Assembly (NCBI GenBank): GCA_016790815.1
Contig: JAEUOG010000063.1
Span: 1-39,147 of the forward strand
Source of the DNA: Dechloromonas sp.
Lineage (GTDB): Bacteria; Pseudomonadota; Gammaproteobacteria; Burkholderiales; Rhodocyclaceae
DNA: 39,147 nucleotides
Direction of reading: 5' to 3'
Shown here: positions 25,384 to 34,755 of the stretch, one piece after another
Layout: every line of letters starts with the position of its first letter
Numbering within the stretch: position 1 is the first letter of the stretch
Translations under genes and position numbers: made by a program
Notes under the pieces: generated by a model
What the model was told of the DNA's origin: nothing
Databases searched by the model: none
What the model saw: the letters and a program-made list of their open reading frames with translations, nothing else

Positions 25384-25695
25384 ATGTATGCGGTCATAAA
25401 AACCGGCGGTAAGCAGTATCGCGTTACCAACGGTCTAAAACTTAAAGTAGAACAGATACCGGCAGACGTTGGCGCAGAAGTTACTCTCGACCAGGTCCTC
25501 ATGGCAGGCGAAGGCGAGTCGGTAAAGATCGGCGCTCCCTTCCTTGCTGGCGCCACCGTCAAAGCCACCGTGATTTCCCACGGCCGCCACGACAAGGTCA
25601 AGATCTTCAAGATGCGTCGTCGTAAGCACTACCAGAAGCATCAAGGCCATCGTCAGAACTACACCGAATTGCGCATCGACGCGATCGCGGCCTAA
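25384..25695 (+). CDS. rplU: 50S ribosomal protein L21
   Basis: 103 residues, full length. Opens [14 protein letters not shown] and ends with [21 protein letters not shown], typical L21 with its rRNA-binding basic C-terminus. It is the first gene of the usual rplU-rpmA-obgE cluster. Confidence 0.98.
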   Translation: MYAVIKTGGKQYRVTNGLKLKVEQIPADVGAEVTLDQVLMAGEGESVKIGAPFLAGATVKATVISHGRHDKVKIFKMRRRKHYQKHQGHRQNYTELRIDAIAA

Positions 25696-25712
25696 GTTCA
25701 AGGAGCTAATAA

Positions 25713-25976
25713 ATGGCACACAAGAAAGCAGGCGGTAGTTCACGTAACGGCCGCGACTCACAAGCCCAACGACTGGGCGTCAAGCGCTACGGCGGTCAAT
25801 TCATCCTGGCTGGCAACATCATCGTTCGCCAGCGTGGCACCGAATTCCACCCGGGCGACAACGTCGGCTGCGGCAAGGATCACACCCTGTTCGCACTCAA
25901 GGACGGCGTGGTTCAGTTCTCCATCAAGGGCTTGAAAAAGCGCCGCGTGGTGACCATCGTTCCGGCTGCCGAATAA
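25713..25976 (+). CDS. rpmA: 50S ribosomal protein L27
   Basis: 87 residues. [22 protein letters not shown] is the flexible N-terminus that reaches the peptidyl-transferase centre; [10 protein letters not shown] is the family signature. An AAGGAG site lies just before the start. A hairpin terminator follows within 20 bases. Confidence 0.98.
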   Translation: MAHKKAGGSSRNGRDSQAQRLGVKRYGGQFILAGNIIVRQRGTEFHPGDNVGCGKDHTLFALKDGVVQFSIKGLKKRRVVTIVPAAE

Positions 25977-25993
25977 ATCGGCCAAGCGGAAGC

Positions 25994-26024
25994 AAAAGCC
26001 CCGTCCGCAGGATGGGGCTTTTTA
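25994..26024 (+). terminator. Terminator after rpmA
   Basis: AAAGCCCC and GGGGCTTT pair across a stem-loop with a T5 run, 18 bases after the rpmA stop. It probably attenuates read-through from the ribosomal genes into obgE. Confidence 0.85.
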
Positions 26025-26073
26025 GTTTATATGCCCGGATTTTCGGGTAGCACCATCCCTCGCGGATTTATAG

Positions 26074-27168
<1,095 letters not shown>

Positions 27169-27171
27169 ACC

Positions 27172-27462
27172 ATGCTGACACTCGAACAACTTCGCGAAAA
27201 AAGAGAGGCTTTGATTGCTCTCGCCGACCAGCATAAAGCTGAGAACGTACGTGTTTTCGGCTCAGTGGCGCGGGGCGAAGAAAACGAGAACAGTGATGTT
27301 GACCTGCTGGTTCACTTTCGCGACGGCGCCTCGCTGTTCGACCTGATCCACCTGATTGACGACACATCTGCGCTTATTGACACCAAAGTTGACATTGTTT
27401 CCGATGGTGGCCTATCTCCTTATCTGGCTAAGCGGATTCTTTCGGAAGCAATTCCACTGTGA
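27172..27462 (+). CDS. mntA: MntA-type nucleotidyltransferase antitoxin
   Basis: 96 residues. G30-S31-x10-D42-x-D44 (FGSVARGE...NSDVDLL) is the complete GSX10DXD motif of minimal nucleotidyltransferases. MntA antitoxins AMPylate or otherwise neutralise the HepT toxin next door. The base composition is visibly AT-richer than obgE or proB. It starts 3 bases after obgE and overlaps hepT (GTGA). Confidence 0.92.
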   Translation: MLTLEQLREKREALIALADQHKAENVRVFGSVARGEENENSDVDLLVHFRDGASLFDLIHLIDDTSALIDTKVDIVSDGGLSPYLAKRILSEAIPL

Positions 27463-27806
27463 GCAAAAAGGATCCGAACGTATACCTTGCCCACGCACGA
27501 GATTGCTGCGAGAGGGTTCTCGAATACACCCAAGAAGGCCCATCCAGCCTGTTTCACGACCAAAAAACACAGGATGCTGTTCTGCGAAATCTTGAAATCA
27601 TTGGCCAATGCTTCAAAGACGCCAATCTGACGCAGCTAGAAAGCGAGTATCCGAATGTTCCCTGGCGAGACATTGCTGCCTTTCGCAACATTCTTGCACA
27701 TGCCTATCTTGGTGTTGAATTAAAGATCGTCTGGGACATCATCGAACATCAGGTTCCACCGCTCTTCGCACAACTTAATCAGATACTAGAAAATTGGAAC
27801 CCTTGA
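27459..27806 (+). CDS. hepT: HepT-like toxin (HEPN ribonuclease)
   Basis: 115 residues from GTG 27459. The HEPN motif R76-N-I-L-A-H81-A-Y83 (RX4HXY) is intact, so toxin activity is predicted. The start overlaps the antitoxin stop, and the toxin stop overlaps the likely start of proB. AT-rich like its partner, suggesting horizontal acquisition. Confidence 0.92.
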   Translation: MSKKDPNVYLAHARDCCERVLEYTQEGPSSLFHDQKTQDAVLRNLEIIGQCFKDANLTQLESEYPNVPWRDIAAFRNILAHAYLGVELKIVWDIIEHQVPPLFAQLNQILENWNP

Positions 27807-28918
27807 CCCGCCTCGCCACTGCCAAACGCCTTGTCGTCAAAGTCGGCTCGGCGCTCGTCACCAATAACGGCGCGGGCCTTGACCTTGCAGCCATCGAAGA
27901 CTGGGCACGCCAGATTGCCACGCTGCGCCAGGCGGGACGCCAGATCGTCCTCGTCTCGTCCGGCGCCGTCGCCTGCGGCGTGCAGCGCCTCGGCTGGGGC
28001 CGCCGACCGAAGACTGTTCATGAAAAGCAGGCCGCTGCCGCCGTCGGTCAGGCCGGGCTGGTCGAAGCCTACGAAGCCGCCTTCGCCAAGCACGGCCTGC
28101 ACACGGCGCAGATCCTGCTCACTCACGATGACCTCGCCGACCGCAAGCGCTATCTCAACGCCCGCTCGACGCTGACCACCCTGCTCGAACTCGGCGTCGT
28201 ACCAATCATCAACGAAAACGACACGGTCATTACCGACGAAATCAAGTTCGGCGACAACGACACCCTGGGCGCCTTGGTCGCCAATCTGATCGAAGCCGAC
28301 GCCCTGATCATTCTTACCGACCAGATCGGCCTATTCACCGCCGACCCGCGCAAGGACCCCAACGCCACGCTGATCAGCGAAGCCACGGCCGGCGACGAAT
28401 CGCTCGAAGCCATGGCCGGCGGCGCCGGCACGCGCGTCGGCACCGGCGGCATGATCACCAAGGTCATCGCCGCCAAACGCGCCGCCCGCAGCGGCGCGCA
28501 CACTGCCATCGCCAGTGGCCGCGAAATCGACCCGATCATCCGCCTGGCCGCCGGCGAGCCCGTTGGCACCCTGCTCGTCGCCCAAACCCAACCCCTCGCC
28601 GCCCGCAAGCAATGGCTCGCCGACCACCTGCAACTCGCCGGGCGCCTGCGCCTCGACGATGGTGCGGTCAACGCCCTGAAAGCCGGAAAAAGCCTGCTGC
28701 CCATCGGCGTCATCGCCGCCGAAGGTGAATTCGAGCGCGGCTCGGTGGTTTCCTGCATCAGTCCGTCGGGACATGAAATTGCACGCGGACTCTGCAACTA
28801 CGGCAGCGGCGAAGCCCGCCTGATTACGCGCAAATCCACAGCCGAAATCGAGAGCATTCTTGGCTATGTCGACGAACCGGAATTCATTCACCGGGACAAT
28901 CTGATCCTCTTTTCCTGA
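27803..28918 (+). CDS. proB: Glutamate 5-kinase
   Basis: 371 residues from TTG 27803 ([22 protein letters not shown]); a TTG at 27794 could add three residues. It makes glutamyl-5-phosphate, the first proline step. Kinase core motif [25 protein letters not shown], and a C-terminal PUA domain are intact. There is no ATG start; the TTG overlaps the hepT stop. In relatives proB usually follows obgE directly, so the toxin-antitoxin pair may have displaced its original start. Confidence 0.9.
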   Translation: MTRLATAKRLVVKVGSALVTNNGAGLDLAAIEDWARQIATLRQAGRQIVLVSSGAVACGVQRLGWGRRPKTVHEKQAAAAVGQAGLVEAYEAAFAKHGLHTAQILLTHDDLADRKRYLNARSTLTTLLELGVVPIINENDTVITDEIKFGDNDTLGALVANLIEADALIILTDQIGLFTADPRKDPNATLISEATAGDESLEAMAGGAGTRVGTGGMITKVIAAKRAARSGAHTAIASGREIDPIIRLAAGEPVGTLLVAQTQPLAARKQWLADHLQLAGRLRLDDGAVNALKAGKSLLPIGVIAAEGEFERGSVVSCISPSGHEIARGLCNYGSGEARLITRKSTAEIESILGYVDEPEFIHRDNLILFS

Positions 28919-28940
28919 GGATATGGGCGCGACTACAAAC

Positions 28941-28965
28941 AAAGGGCACCAAGGTGCTCTTTTTC
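28941..28965 (+). terminator. Terminator after proB
   Basis: AAAG-GGCACC and GGTGCT-CTTTT form a compact stem with AA loop and a T5 tail, 23 bases after the stop. Confidence 0.8.
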
Positions 28966-29132
28966 AATTGCGATCGGTCATTTTTGGCAGCAGCAGGCCG
29001 GCTCGACCCCATCAGCTTATCGGCCATTCTCATGCACAATATTTGATCTGGAATCGATTTATCAAAGCCGGAAGCCGCGCAAGCTATCGGAGCCAATTTG
29101 GGCAGCTTGGGCAATTCGAGACAAGCCAAAGC
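28966..29132. other. Spacer between proB and porin; nothing recognised
   Basis: No gene-like frame, repeat or strong motif was recognised between the proB terminator and the porin terminator. Confidence 0.5.
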
Positions 29133-29161
29133 AAAAAAACGGGAGCCGAAGCTCCCATTTT
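29133..29161 (-). terminator. Terminator of the porin gene
   Basis: GGGAGC-CGAA-GCTCCC is a perfect tetraloop hairpin; on the minus strand it is followed by T7. It lies 23 bases past the porin stop. Confidence 0.9.
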
Positions 29162-29183
29162 AGTACATCTGGTTTAAACCAGA

Positions 29184-30224
29184 TTAGAACATGTGACGCA
29201 GACCAACAAGGTAAGCGTTGCTGTCGCCGTCTTTTGCGTTGTCAACACGCTTGCCGGTGATACCAGCGTAAGCGGTCGTACGCTTGGAGAGCGCGTAGGT
29301 TGCAGCAACGGTAGCAGCGTGGACATTGTCCTTGGCAGCCGTTGACTTCACAGTGTTGTGAGCGTATTCAGCGATGACAGCAACCTTTGCGCCAACCGGA
29401 ACGGTGGCGGAAAGCAGCCACAGGTTGTCAGAGCCAAGGGAAAGAGCCTGAGACTTGGCGGTCTGATACTGAGCTTGCAGTTTGACAACATTGAAGTCGT
29501 AACCACCGCGCAGACCCCATTCGGTGACGTTGTTGTTGGCACCAGACATGGTAGCACGGGTGTAGATTGCACCAGCTGTGAGCGGGCCGTTGGCATAGCT
29601 CAGCGACAGCAGATCGCCGTGAGAATCGGTGTTGCCGGTCGTGCCAGCGGTTTCAGACACACGAGCGTGGTTGTAAGCAACGGTCAGGCCACCAAAGGAC
29701 GGCGAGATGTAGGCTATTGCGTTGGAGTGACGACCGCCTTCAAGAGCGGAAATCAGGTGAGTAGCTGCTGCTGCCTGGAGGCCATTACCCTTGTGGGCAA
29801 CGCCGAGGCCGGTAGAGCCACCCAGAGCAGAACCGGCGACCGTGAAGTCAAGACCGGTGGTCTGCAGGTGACCTGCAACAGCCGTACCAAAACCACCGGT
29901 CAGGCCAACGAACTGCTGGCGAGCAACAGCGGAAGTGGTTGTGCTGTAGCCGATACCGTTTGAACCATCGATACCCAGGCCGTATTCCAGAACGAACAGA
30001 GCCTTCAGGCCATTACCCAGATCTTCAACGCCCTTGAAACCGATACGTGAGGTAGACAGGCCACCGGAATTAATGCCGTATTGGGTTTGCTTGCCAGCAG
30101 CGCCCAGGTAAGTATTGGCAACGAAGTTGGCATCAGCGATACCGTAGATGGTGACGTTGGTTTGTGCGAAAGCGGCGGTAGAGGCCAGAGCGGCAACAGC
30201 CAGAGCAATAATCTTCTTTTGCAT
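29184..30224 (-). CDS. General porin (porin_4 type)
   Basis: 346 residues. Signal peptide MQKKIIALAVAALASTAAFA, then QTNVTIYGIADANF (the classic betaproteobacterial porin start), GFKGVEDLGNG, and C-terminal NAYLVGLRHMF ending in Phe. It is a trimeric 16-strand outer-membrane channel. The codon usage is biased to few codons, as in highly expressed genes. GGAGA precedes ATG. An inverted repeat CGGATC-N9-GATCCG lies in the leader at 30288-30308. Confidence 0.95.
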   Translation of the reverse strand: MQKKIIALAVAALASTAAFAQTNVTIYGIADANFVANTYLGAAGKQTQYGINSGGLSTSRIGFKGVEDLGNGLKALFVLEYGLGIDGSNGIGYSTTTSAVARQQFVGLTGGFGTAVAGHLQTTGLDFTVAGSALGGSTGLGVAHKGNGLQAAAATHLISALEGGRHSNAIAYISPSFGGLTVAYNHARVSETAGTTGNTDSHGDLLSLSYANGPLTAGAIYTRATMSGANNNVTEWGLRGGYDFNVVKLQAQYQTAKSQALSLGSDNLWLLSATVPVGAKVAVIAEYAHNTVKSTAAKDNVHAATVAATYALSKRTTAYAGITGKRVDNAKDGDSNAYLVGLRHMF

Positions 30225-30287
30225 CAGAAAATCTCCTTAGTGGTTAGTTTTTAATCCAGCAGTAAAACCGAATTAAGCTTTACCTCT

Positions 30288-30308
30288 CGGATCGAGAAGT
30301 TGGATCCG
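30288..30308. promoter_or_regulatory. Inverted repeat in the porin leader
   Basis: CGGATC, nine bases, GATCCG. It may be a transcript hairpin in the 5' leader or a protein-binding site controlling the porin. No match to a known regulator is claimed. Confidence 0.35.
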
Positions 30309-30481
30309 ATTGTCGCAAAGAGCGAAACGCCCTAGCAACCGGTGATTGGCATGTTGGGATGCTTCTCTGCGCTTCTGTTGTTTTGATGCAACACCTGAAT
30401 TTGCCCGAATGGCCTTTTCTGCGGCGTTAATTTCCCGATACGGCGGCCTGCGACCCGTTACCGCAGGCCACTGCTTTACTA
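30309..30481. other. Spacer between porin leader and higA
   Basis: No coding capacity recognised. One strong hairpin, GGCCTGCG-N9-CGCAGGCC (30445-30469), lies 12 bases past the higA stop and lacks a T-run; it may be a weak or Rho-assisted end of higBA. Confidence 0.4.
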
Positions 30482-30787
30482 TCAAGCCGCCGCTTGATGA
30501 AAGACACGGATACGCGGCGCGATTTTCTCTTGCAGGGTACGAGCAACGGTCCGCATATCGTACTCAGTTTGCAGGTTCAGCCAGAAACGCGGCTCCATTT
30601 CGAAGAAAAGGCCCAGGCGTAGCGCTGTATCGGCCGTGATGGGCCGGGTGCCGTGCACGAGCTCACTAATGCGACTCGGCGATACGTCAATATCCGCCGC
30701 AAGCTGGCGGGCCGAGATACCCAGCGGCTTCATAAAGTCTTCCAGCAGAATTTCGCCGGGGTGGATTTCGTCAAGTAGTTCAGCCAT
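30482..30787 (-). CDS. higA: HigA-type antitoxin (XRE family)
   Basis: 101 residues from ATG 30787, with GGAG six bases upstream. HPGEILLEDFMKPLGISARQLA...SPSRISELVHGTRPITADTALRL is the HigA-type helix-turn-helix with its conserved 'HPGE.L.E' opening. It binds HigB and represses the higBA promoter. It follows higB, the order typical of HigBA. A matching palindrome lies upstream of higB. Confidence 0.95.
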   Translation of the reverse strand: MAELLDEIHPGEILLEDFMKPLGISARQLAADIDVSPSRISELVHGTRPITADTALRLGLFFEMEPRFWLNLQTEYDMRTVARTLQEKIAPRIRVFHQAAA

Positions 30788-30796
30788 GTTCAACTC

Positions 30797-31075
30797 CTAG
30801 TGGTAGTCCACAATTTCAACTTGGTATGCCCCGTCTTCTTTCCAGACAAAGCACACACGCCATTGACCGTTGACGCGGATACTGTGCTGCCCTTTGCGGT
30901 CGCCTTTGAGGGCTTCGAGCTGATTTTCCGGGGGAACCCTCAAGTTCAGCAGCACGGTAGCGGCGTGCAGTTGCAGTAATTTGCGTCGAGCCACACGCTC
31001 GATGTTCCTGAACCGGGGCACGGCCTGACTATGAAAAAGCGCCTCGGTATCGAGACAGGTGAACGAGTGGATCAT
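30797..31075 (-). CDS. higB: HigB-type toxin (RelE superfamily)
   Basis: 92 residues. MIHSFTCLDTEALF..., 'PRFRNIERVARRKLLQLHAA', 'PPENQLEALKGDR.GQHSIRVNGQWRVCF' and the ending 'VEIVDYH' are the HigB/RelE-like pattern. It is a ribosome-dependent mRNA endonuclease in known relatives. The toxin gene comes first, antitoxin 9 bases downstream. Confidence 0.95.
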   Translation of the reverse strand: MIHSFTCLDTEALFHSQAVPRFRNIERVARRKLLQLHAATVLLNLRVPPENQLEALKGDRKGQHSIRVNGQWRVCFVWKEDGAYQVEIVDYH

Positions 31076-31085
31076 GCGCCATTGT

Positions 31086-31102
31086 GTTCCGCAATACGGA
31101 AC
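31086..31102. promoter_or_regulatory. higBA operator palindrome
   Basis: GTTCCG-CAATA-CGGAAC is a perfect 6+6 inverted repeat with a 5-base centre, 11 bases upstream of the higB start. Its place and symmetry fit the HigA dimer operator (autoregulation by a HigA-type repressor). Confidence 0.7.
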
Positions 31103-31235
31103 CTGTAAATCAGATTTTTTCAGTTGCGTGGGGGTGCTGCCTCAAACGCTTTTGATTTTGTCGCGGACTGCATTGGCTTTGAGGATTTGGTACGAAACGA
31201 TCCCGCAAGCCCACTTCGCGCTGATGGCGCGTAGC

Positions 31236-32051
31236 TTAAGGTCGAGCGCCGACCGTCGCATTTCCGGCAAATAGCCTTGCCAGCTCGGCACCCGGTTCCG
31301 GCGCGCGCATAAAGGCTTCGCCGACGAGGAAGGCGCTGACCTTGTTCTGCTGCATTAGCGCGACGTCTTCCGGAGCCAGGATGCCGCTTTCGGTGACGAC
31401 GATCTTGTCGGCGGGGATGCGCGACAGGAGGCCGAGGGTGGTTTGGAGCGTGACTTCGAAGGTGCGCAGGTTGCGGTTATTGATGCCGAGCAGCGGGGTC
31501 TTGAGTTGCAGGGCGACATCGAGCTCTTCACCGTTATGCACTTCGACGAGCACGGCCATGCCGTAGACGTGGGCTTGTGCTTCGAGGGCCTGCATTTCCG
31601 CCAGCGTCAGCGCGGCGGCGATGAGCAGGATGGCATCGGCGCCCATGGCGCGGGCTTCGGCAACTTGATAGGCGTCGACCATGAAGTCCTTGCGCAGCAC
31701 GGGCAATGCACAGGCGGCGCGGGCGGCTTGCAGGTATTCGGGACAGCCCTGGAAGTATTGGCGGTCGGTGAGCACCGACAGGCAGGCGGCGCCGTGCTGC
31801 TCGTAGCTGCGGGCGATGTCGGCCGGGTGGAAGTCCGGGCGAATGACGCCTTTGGACGGGCTGGCCTTTTTGATTTCGGCGATTATTGCCGGTTGACCGT
31901 GGGAGAGCTTGTTGCGGATGGCACCGACGAAATCGCGCGGCGCGGGCTGGGCGGCGGCTTCGGCCTCAACGGCGGCAAGCGGTTTGACTGCCAGTGCGGC
32001 GGCGATTTCTTCGCGCTTGGTGGCGATGATTTTGTTGAGGATGTCGCTCAT
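31236..32051 (-). CDS. trpC: Indole-3-glycerol phosphate synthase
   Basis: 271 residues from ATG 32051 ([16 protein letters not shown]), overlapping the trpD stop. TIM-barrel with catalytic [29 protein letters not shown] and LLIAA motifs. It makes indole-glycerol phosphate in tryptophan synthesis. The DNA coding for '[12 protein letters not shown]' matches the dispersed repeat (31867-31903) almost exactly. Unusually, the repeat is in frame with the conserved catalytic segment. Confidence 0.96.
   Translation of the reverse strand: MSDILNKIIATKREEIAAALAVKPLAAVEAEAAAQPAPRDFVGAIRNKLSHGQPAIIAEIKKASPSKGVIRPDFHPADIARSYEQHGAACLSVLTDRQYFQGCPEYLQAARAACALPVLRKDFMVDAYQVAEARAMGADAILLIAAALTLAEMQALEAQAHVYGMAVLVEVHNGEELDVALQLKTPLLGINNRNLRTFEVTLQTTLGLLSRIPADKIVVTESGILAPEDVALMQQNKVSAFLVGEAFMRAPEPGAELARLFAGNATVGARP
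31867..31903 (-). repeat. Near-identical copy of the dispersed repeat within trpC
   Basis: Read on the minus strand, this 37-base segment starts CCCACGGTCAACCGG and differs from the intergenic copy at 36891-36927 at only three positions. It encodes the conserved lead-in to the TrpC active site, so its own sequence is constrained by the protein. Confidence 0.75.
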
Positions 32052-33076
32052 TTCACCGCCAACTTCTGCGTGCATTCGACAAACTGCGCGAGCTTGGCAC
32101 GCGCCGCACCGCTTGCAATGGCTTCGCGCGCCTTGAGGATGCCGTCGCCGATGCTGTCGGCGACGTTGGCGACGTAGAGCGCGGCGCCGGCGTTGAGGCA
32201 GACAATTTCGCGGGCGGCGCCCGGTTTGTTGTCGAGGGCGCCGAGCATGACAGCCTTTGATTCTTCGGCGCCATCAACGCGCAGGTTGCGCAGGGACATC
32301 ATTTGCAGGCCGAAGTCTTCGGGGTGCACTTCATACTCGGTGACTTCGCCGTTTTTCAGTTCGCCGACCAGGGTGGCGGCGCCGAGCGAGATTTCGTCGA
32401 GATTATCGCGGCCGTGCACGACCAGCACGCGTTCGGCGCCGAGGCGTTGCATGACGCGAACCTGAATGCCGACGAGATCAGGGTGGAAGACGCCCATCAG
32501 GGTGTTCGGGGCGCTCGCCGGGTTGGTCAGCGGGCCGAGGATATTGAACAGCGTGCGCACGCCCATTTCGCGGCGCACCGGGGCGACGTGCTTCATGGCG
32601 CTGTGATGGTTGGGGGCGAACATGAAGCCGATGCCGCAGGCTTCAATGCAGGCGGCGACCTGCTCGGGCGAGAGCATGATGTTGGCGCCGAGGGCTTCCA
32701 GCACGTCGGCGCTGCCGGAACTGGATGAAACGCTGCGCCCGCCGTGCTTGGCGACTTTGGCGCCGGCGGCAGCGGCGACGAAAATGGAGGTCGTCGAGAT
32801 ATTGAAGCTGTGGGCCGAATCGCCGCCGGTGCCGACGATGTCGACGAAGCGGTTGTCGTAGGGCACTGCGACCTTAGTCGACAATTCGCGCATGACGCTG
32901 GCGGCAGCGGCGATTTCGCCGATGGTTTCTTTCTTGACGCGCAGCCCGGTGATGATGGCGGCGATCATGACCGGCGTGACTTCGCCGCCCATGATCTGGC
33001 GCATCAGGGAGACCATTTCGTCGTGGAAAATTTCGCGGTGTTCGATGACACGCTGGAGGGCGGCTTGCGGGGTCAT
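32048..33076 (-). CDS. trpD: Anthranilate phosphoribosyltransferase
   Basis: 342 residues from ATG 33076, overlapping the trpG stop by ATGA. Motifs include [36 protein letters not shown], and [14 protein letters not shown]. It transfers phosphoribose to anthranilate. Full family length. Confidence 0.97.
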   Translation of the reverse strand: MTPQAALQRVIEHREIFHDEMVSLMRQIMGGEVTPVMIAAIITGLRVKKETIGEIAAAASVMRELSTKVAVPYDNRFVDIVGTGGDSAHSFNISTTSIFVAAAAGAKVAKHGGRSVSSSSGSADVLEALGANIMLSPEQVAACIEACGIGFMFAPNHHSAMKHVAPVRREMGVRTLFNILGPLTNPASAPNTLMGVFHPDLVGIQVRVMQRLGAERVLVVHGRDNLDEISLGAATLVGELKNGEVTEYEVHPEDFGLQMMSLRNLRVDGAEESKAVMLGALDNKPGAAREIVCLNAGAALYVANVADSIGDGILKAREAIASGAARAKLAQFVECTQKLAVK

Positions 33077-33645
33077 TTCTTGAATTCGTCCAGAAAGTTC
33101 TTGAGCAGGTCGTGACCGCGTTCGGTCAGGATGGATTCGGGGTGGAACTGCACGCCTTCGACGGCCAGCGTCTTGTGGCGGACGCCCATGATTTCGCCGT
33201 CGTCTGTCCAGGCGGTGATGTCGAGGCAATCGGGCAGCGATTCGCGCTCGATGGCCAGCGAGTGGTAGCGGGTGCAGGTCAGCGGGTTGGGCAGGTCTTT
33301 GAAAACACCCTCGTTTTTGTGGTGGACCGCAGAAACCTTGCCGTGCATCAACTGCTTGGCGTGGATGATCTTGCCACCGAAGGCTTCGCCGATGGACTGA
33401 TGGCCGAGGCAGACGCCGAGTAGCGGGATCTTGCCGGCGAATGCCTTGATGGCGGCCAGCGAGATGCCGGCCTGGGCCGGGGCGCAGGGACCGGGGGAGA
33501 TCACCAGATATTCGGGCTTGAGCCGGGCGATTTCGTCGACGGTGATGGCATCGTTGCGATACACCTTGACGTCCTGACCGAGCTCGCCGAAGTACTGGAC
33601 GATGTTGTAGGTGAAGCTGTCGTAGTTGTCGATCATCAGCAGCAT
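33073..33645 (-). CDS. trpG: Anthranilate synthase glutamine amidotransferase subunit
   Basis: 190 residues. [19 protein letters not shown] is the canonical opening; [15 protein letters not shown] carries the nucleophile Cys; the late FHPES gives His and Glu of the triad. It supplies ammonia to TrpE. It is the first gene of trpGDC here and no trpE lies beside it; the upstream region is a divergent glycosyltransferase gene. Confidence 0.97.
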   Translation of the reverse strand: MLLMIDNYDSFTYNIVQYFGELGQDVKVYRNDAITVDEIARLKPEYLVISPGPCAPAQAGISLAAIKAFAGKIPLLGVCLGHQSIGEAFGGKIIHAKQLMHGKVSAVHHKNEGVFKDLPNPLTCTRYHSLAIERESLPDCLDITAWTDDGEIMGVRHKTLAVEGVQFHPESILTERGHDLLKNFLDEFKK

Positions 33646-33744
33646 GCTGTTGATTCCTTGTTGATTCGTGATTCGGCGATTTTACATTAAACGTGGAATC
33701 CGGCCTTTTGGATTAAAATGCTGCCTTTCCCGCCGGATTCACCC

Positions 33745-34755
33745 ATGAGCACCGATCTTTCGATTGCCCCGCACAGCCTTTCCATCGTTGTCCCGTTCTA
33801 TAACGAGGAGGAAAACATCGCGCCGCTGGTCAAGCGCGTGCATGAGGCGCTGGTTGGTTACGACCATCCGTGGGAACTGGTGCTGGTTGACGACGGCAGC
33901 AGCGATGCGACCGTGGACCGTGCCGTGCAGTGTTCGCGCGAATATGGCCCGCACGTTCGCGTCGTTGAACTGACGCGCAATTTCAAGCAGACGGCAGCCA
34001 TGCAGGCCGGCATCGACGCGGCGCGTGGCGACGTGATCGTGACCATGGATGGCGATCTGCAGAATGATCCGATCGACATTCCGCGCATGGTTGCCCGGCT
34101 GATCAACGAAGATCTCGATCTGGTCGCCGGCTGGCGGCAGAACCGCCAGGACGGCCTGTTCCTGCGCAAGATTCCGTCGAAGATCGCCAACAAGCTGATC
34201 GCCCGGATGACCGGCGTGCATCTGCGCGACTATGGCTGCAGCCTGAAGGCTTTCCGCGGCAGCGTGATCAAGAGCGTGCGCCTGTACGGCGAAATGCACC
34301 GTTTCATCCCGGCCTGGCTGGCTACCGTGACGACGCCGCGCCGCATCGCGCAGGAGCCGACGACGCACCATGCGCGCACGGCTGGCGTGTCGAAATACGG
34401 TATCTCGCGCACCTTCCGGGTCATTCTCGATTTGATCGCGGTCTATTTCTTCATGCGCTTCCGCGCCCGGCCCGGCCACTTCTTTGGCGGCATCGGCCTC
34501 GGCCTGACGGCGATGTCCGGCCTGATCATGACTTGGCTGGCCTGGGTCAAATTCGGCCTCGGCGAAAACATCGGCGGCCGTCCGCTGCTGATCGTCGGCA
34601 TCGGCACGCTGATTGCCGGCATTCACTTCATCACGACCGGCGTGCTGTCCGAACTGCTGGCCCGCATCTATTTCGAATCCGGGACCATCCGCTCCTACTC
34701 GGCGCGCCCGGAACGCGTCCTGGCAGCTGACGAAGGCTGGCACAAGTCGGCGTGA
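33745..34755 (+). CDS. ArnC-like/GtrB-like family 2 glycosyltransferase
   Basis: 336 residues from ATG 33745. GT-A fold with IVVPFYNEEENI, VDDGSSD, and the DxD-like MDGDLQNDP, then two C-terminal membrane helices (~230-320). Such enzymes transfer a sugar to undecaprenyl phosphate at the cytoplasmic face. With the ArnT-like gene downstream (GTGA overlap), it probably makes the lipid-linked sugar donor. Sugar identity is unknown. Confidence 0.92.
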   Translation: MSTDLSIAPHSLSIVVPFYNEEENIAPLVKRVHEALVGYDHPWELVLVDDGSSDATVDRAVQCSREYGPHVRVVELTRNFKQTAAMQAGIDAARGDVIVTMDGDLQNDPIDIPRMVARLINEDLDLVAGWRQNRQDGLFLRKIPSKIANKLIARMTGVHLRDYGCSLKAFRGSVIKSVRLYGEMHRFIPAWLATVTTPRRIAQEPTTHHARTAGVSKYGISRTFRVILDLIAVYFFMRFRARPGHFFGGIGLGLTAMSGLIMTWLAWVKFGLGENIGGRPLLIVGIGTLIAGIHFITTGVLSELLARIYFESGTIRSYSARPERVLAADEGWHKSA

